Assembly: GCF_905147045.1 (NCBI RefSeq)
Contig: NC_065898.1
Span: forward strand, 12,524,001 to 12,588,000
Direction of reading: 5' to 3'
Source of the DNA: Nymphalis io
Lineage: Eukaryota; Arthropoda; Insecta; Lepidoptera; Nymphalidae
DNA: 64,000 nucleotides
Shown here: positions 60,190 to 64,000 of the stretch, one piece after another
How the letters are laid out: every line of letters begins with the position of its first letter
Numbering within the stretch: position 1 is the stretch's first letter
Program-made: the position numbers and the translations under genes
The notes under the pieces: model-generated
What the model was told of the DNA's origin: nothing
Databases searched by the model: none
The model's input: only the letters and a program-made list of their open reading frames with translations

Positions 60190-62526
60190 TCAATTTTTAA
60201 CAATGACACTTCTTAATTTCTGCCAAAATTCTTCCGATCGCCGTTCGTCCCATGACAAATATATCTTGGTCTTTAATAAGAACTTTAACGTCGTTGTCAA
60301 ATATTTGTTCTCAACGTTTCCTATTCTTATTAGCACCAGTGGATCGTACGAAGTGCCGTCTTCAAGAAACAGCCTATGATACTCGGCCAGCTGAGTCTCC
60401 CATCGACACCATTGAGATTTTGCAAAATTGTTACTAATAATTAAAATTATATATCTACTTTCTTTTATACTACCTAATATCGCTTCAGAGATAAACGAAC
60501 CTATTTCAAAATCTCTCTCATAAATACATAGCTTCAAGCAAGGTGGAGAGCATTCTAATTGATTCACCATTTCTGAAACAAACTCTCTGTCTTCACTGCA
60601 ATATGATACAAATGCATCGTATTTTGGACAAATTTTCTGTAAACCTTCGGCCTTATGGGACTGTTTTGTAAATTTTCTTCCTAAAGCTAGTTTTGCTAAA
60701 AATAACCAATATGTAATGTACAATTTATATTTATATACAAATGTTACTATTAAAGCTAAAAATATAAGGGTTACAACTGATGGTGCTGTCCAAACTAAGA
60801 GCATCATGTTTGAAATTTTCTCATACACCAAGCAACGCATATTTTTAATAGACGAGAAATAATCCGCTACTCTTCTATCTTCCCAAATATCTGGACTGCT
60901 GCATAGAAAATTAGACTGTCTAAAGTATTCCTTCAACGCCGTAGATCCATTCACTTGTAACCAGGCATACGATTTGTACATGGAAGCACAGTCACAGATA
61001 AATACGTTATCCATTAGGTCTATTTCGATTGTAAAATTTCCTTTATTTTCTAGTAAGAAATTCAAGTCTTGAATCATGCTAAGCGTGAAATGAGAAATTT
61101 TATTATCAGTTAAATATAAGCTATGAGGTTTCAATCCAGAGGCTAAGAATAAAGGTCTCCACCAAGATATTAATAGATTCTCACTTAAGTCTAATACTTG
61201 TAAATATTTTAATGGTTTCAATAATTCGGGAGTTATATAATACAGTTCGTTGTTCCTTAATGTTAAATGTGTGAGGTTTGGCATCATTTTGAATATATTG
61301 TCCTCAGTGTAAAAATGTTTTATACCACAATTCTTTAGTATTAATATTTTCAATTCATTTAAGCCTTCGAACATAGAGCTCGTAAGATTCTCATTCGCAG
61401 TCAAAGGATTATTTGCTAAATTAAGTATTTCTAAATGTCTCATAGGCTTAAATGTTCCGTCGCCGATGTGGAATATCGTGCCATTTTCTAGATTCAACAT
61501 CTTCAACTTTTCCAATCCAATAAATGTATAGTCAAATATTGATTTCATCCTATTAAAAGCTAGATTAAGAACTCTCAGTTCGCGACAGTCTAGAAACGCT
61601 CCTCTATCGATTTCAAAATACATAGGATTCGAAGTCGTACCTTTGTTTAATGATAAATCTAAAAGGACGAGTTGTTGATTCGATATATGCTTCCAATGTA
61701 TTCCAGGTAAGTTGTTTCCACTTAATAAAAGAATACGGAGATCTGGAAATTTGTTTGGTTCAAAAGCATTTGGCCCAATAGATAAAGCGCTAACACCTCG
61801 CAATTCTAAAACTTTTACATTCGTCATTTTTGGAAATGTATCGTCAGTTATAATTTCAAATTGATTATTAGATAAAGTTAGTCTTTCAACTGTCGTATTT
61901 GCAATAATTTCCATTAAACGTCTTGGCGGGTGTTTTCGAAAGCCCATGCTATTCAAATCGAGATGGGTGAGGTTTCTGTTATTTCTCTTTAAACTCATTA
62001 GAAAATCTCCTATTATTGACGAGTTTAAATCATTCTCACCAATACTTAGTTCTTGAAGCATTTCTAAATGTAGGAAACTGTCAGGGTGTATAAAGTCGAG
62101 GCGACATAAATTAATATCGAGTCTTCTCAAAGGAGAACCTCGCATAGATTTAAATGCATTTTCCGGGATCATTTCGAAGGAGTTTTCTGATAAATCCAAT
62201 TTACGTAATGACGGTAATTTCGTTGGTTGAAAAGCAGGTGTTATGTGTAATATATTCGAAAAGCCATTATTTAACAATATTAAATCTCGAAGGCTTTTCA
62301 GACCATCAAACGTGCCTTCGAGGATTACGTGAAGCACAGTGTTGTATGATATAGAAAGTTGCTGTAACGTAGTGAGATTACGAAATAATCCTGGTTGTAA
62401 ATACTTTAATTGATGATTCGCCTCAATTTTTAAAGCCTTCAAGTAATATAGGTAGTCTAACTCACCGACGCGAACTTCTGGTAAAACTGTGGTCCTAACA
62501 ACAAGCATTTCGCTTTGTCTATTTAC
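60190..62526 (-). CDS. Toll-9: Toll receptor, single cysteine cluster type (Toll-9-like), last exon; 5' part missing
   Basis: Innate-immunity receptor at the plasma membrane. The exon starts after TTTTTCAG (phase 0) at 62526 and encodes 778 residues to TGA. Counting from the upstream in-frame Met at 62544: about 18 LRRs to residue 515, one LRRCT (CDC...C...C, about 517-570), a membrane segment at about 578-604, then a TIR domain at about 640-775. TIR motifs seen: KYDAFVSYCSEDREF (box 1), CLKLCIYERDFEIG (box 2, with Glu-Arg-Asp), SQWCRWETQLAEYHRLF and EEFWQKL (box 3, FW). The chain stops right after the TIR domain. Only one cysteine cluster and no internal LRRCT/LRRNT pair is the vertebrate-like layout of insect Toll-9. 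The signal peptide and first LRRs must lie upstream; none was found before the right edge. Confidence 0.88.
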   Translation of the reverse strand, partial: VNRQSEMLVVRTTVLPEVRVGELDYLYYLKALKIEANHQLKYLQPGLFRNLTTLQQLSISYNTVLHVILEGTFDGLKSLRDLILLNNGFSNILHITPAFQPTKLPSLRKLDLSENSFEMIPENAFKSMRGSPLRRLDINLCRLDFIHPDSFLHLEMLQELSIGENDLNSSIIGDFLMSLKRNNRNLTHLDLNSMGFRKHPPRRLMEIIANTTVERLTLSNNQFEIITDDTFPKMTNVKVLELRGVSALSIGPNAFEPNKFPDLRILLLSGNNLPGIHWKHISNQQLVLLDLSLNKGTTSNPMYFEIDRGAFLDCRELRVLNLAFNRMKSIFDYTFIGLEKLKMLNLENGTIFHIGDGTFKPMRHLEILNLANNPLTANENLTSSMFEGLNELKILILKNCGIKHFYTEDNIFKMMPNLTHLTLRNNELYYITPELLKPLKYLQVLDLSENLLISWWRPLFLASGLKPHSLYLTDNKISHFTLSMIQDLNFLLENKGNFTIEIDLMDNVFICDCASMYKSYAWLQVNGSTALKEYFRQSNFLCSSPDIWEDRRVADYFSSIKNMRCLVYEKISNMMLLVWTAPSVVTLIFLALIVTFVYKYKLYITYWLFLAKLALGRKFTKQSHKAEGLQKICPKYDAFVSYCSEDREFVSEMVNQLECSPPCLKLCIYERDFEIGSFISEAILGSIKESRYIILIISNNFAKSQWCRWETQLAEYHRLFLEDGTSYDPLVLIRIGNVENKYLTTTLKFLLKTKIYLSWDERRSEEFWQKLRSVIVKN

Positions 62527-64000
62527 CTGAAAAAGATAAAACATATTATTATTAAAGTTAAATTTTGTGGCATTTAAACATTTAAAGTATTCTTGTATAC
62601 ACTTTATAAATATAAGATAAGAAATGATACATCCGAGCTAAATTCGTCGTGTATTTTTTTCAATATTTACTTTTTATTATTGCTAAAGTAAAGATGTATG
62701 TTGTTGCAGATTTTTCCGTAGATATTACCGTATCTTTAAATATTTTTCGACTCTCTTTACAAACCCTCGAACATATGAATATCTCGTAGATTTTGTTTTT
62801 TAAGAGTAATTTATTATATTTGTAATTTATTTTATTTATAAATTTATTTTTACCATAGACAATAGCACCGCATGCAGTGAAACCATTGCATAATATGCTA
62901 TATCCCTAGTTTCTTTAATTACACTGGTTCACTCACTCTTTAAGCCGTATCACAACAAAACAGTATTCTTGCTCAGCGCTAGTAAAACATATAAATTATG
63001 AGGTACCCACCTAGAAAGGCCCGCACGAAGCCCTACCATATTTACCGAATAAAATACGAAGTTCTACATCAATTTCACCTCATACGGAAATATAAACAAA
63101 CAAAATATATCTAATATTAGTATAACTAATAATAATAATAATATATTTATTCAAAAGCGAATTTTCATGTTTAATAATTTGTACCATATCGGATTTCGCC
63201 TAAAGTAAATAACTTGATAATTATTGAAAATGAAATTTATATATAAGTAGGTATGGTAACAGCCTGTGAATGCCCCACTGGCTAAAACCCCTTTTTGCGG
63301 GTAAGGTAAACAAATAACAAAAATTAAAAGTCACCCTTAGATTTATATTCAGCGATCTAATACACGCGTAGTTGATTAATAATATCTGACGCAATATGTT
63401 TGTATGATGATAATTACGTCTCTCTATAACTAAGATAACATTAGATTCACGAAGCTACTACTAGCCATTGTGTGATAAGAATAGAACTTTAAATTGTGAA
63501 TTTTGTGTGATTAATATTTGTTTATTTTATTTACGTTACACGTTATGTTACGGTATATTTCTGAAGTTTTAAGCATATACTTGAGATTAATACAGCTGTT
63601 ATAGTAGTTAGGTAAAATACTTCTTGTGGATCGGAATTGTCGAAATGACGCTACCGATTAATTTCAAACTATTAGATCAACGATAATCAAGCCGTAGCCT
63701 TCTAGAAACATATGGAGCATTCGATTAATAATGCAAATGAAACCGAAATAACTAATATAACGAACAGCTAATAGTAAATTTAGTAGAACAATAAAGATGT
63801 TAATATGAGTTTAAATCTTTAATCACTTCTTAGTGATTTAACGCAGAGCAAGTCCATTCAAAATGATATTTACGCTATATTACATGGAACTAATAATCAA
63901 TGAAATGCAAAGATAACTTGATTATATCCCATAATTGCATTTTGTCGGGTCGAATCCACCAAACAATACAGTTTTTTCTTTGTACAAAGTTAGTTTAATA
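62527..64000. other. Upstream flank or intron of the Toll gene
   Basis: AT-rich. It contains an antisense SINE-like copy at 62860-63050 and a SINE 3' fragment near 63255-63310. No exon with a signal peptide or LRRs was recognised. Confidence 0.6.
62860..63050 (-). mobile_element. SINE-like repeat (family B), decayed
   Basis: Antisense copy with TTACACTGGTTCACTCACTC, upstream of the Toll exon. Confidence 0.55.

Noticed and set aside
1..64000. CRISPR arrays, bacterial operons, origins
   Set aside because: Nothing of the kind is present; the intron-exon structure and repeats are those of an animal nuclear genome.

Overview
The window is nuclear DNA of an insect, most likely a butterfly or moth. 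The background is AT-rich, genes are split by many introns with GT..AG borders, and several retroposon families of lepidopteran type are scattered through it (two tRNA-headed SINE families, a third abundant SINE-like family, LINE remnants, a MITE). All identifications rest on reading translations; no database search was possible.

Four protein genes can be supported. (1) On the minus strand, 102-10776, the 5' half of chico, the insulin receptor substrate: one PH-domain exon and three exons that complete the PTB domain. The gene runs off the left edge. (2) On the plus strand, 12503-35659, a full Dlg5 (discs-large homolog 5) MAGUK in 26 coding exons. The exons join in phase to 1784 codons encoding a coiled coil, four PDZ domains, an SH3 domain and a guanylate-kinase-like domain. 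(3) On the minus strand, 41375-44792, a Spaetzle-family cystine-knot ligand, most like Spz3, in four exons; the signal-peptide exon was not found. (4) On the minus strand, 60190-62526, the last exon of a Toll receptor with LRRs, one C-terminal cysteine cluster, a membrane segment and a TIR domain, most like Toll-9. Its 5' exons are missing.

Layout: 0.1-10.8 kb chico, with a 6.65 kb first intron full of repeats; 10.8-12.5 kb a divergent promoter region shared by chico and Dlg5; 12.5-36.5 kb Dlg5, whose SH3-GuK intron holds a decayed LINE with a SINE nested in it; 36.5-41.3 kb Dlg5 3' UTR and intergenic DNA; 41.4-44.8 kb the spz gene; 44.8-60.2 kb a gene-poor stretch with candidate promoter islands; 60.2-62.5 kb the Toll exon; then AT-rich DNA to the right edge.

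The strongest unusual signal is at the end of Dlg5. The UGA stop at 35657 (context UGA-C) is followed in the same frame by 285 further open codons (35660-36516, stop at 36515-36517). They have coding-like composition, several CxxC pairs and a repeated D-L-K/R-Y-Y-S-D/E-P motif. This points to stop-codon readthrough or alternative splicing that would add a cysteine-rich tail to Dlg5. Functionally the window combines growth signalling (chico), polarity scaffolding (Dlg5) and a Toll-pathway ligand and receptor lying about 16 kb apart.
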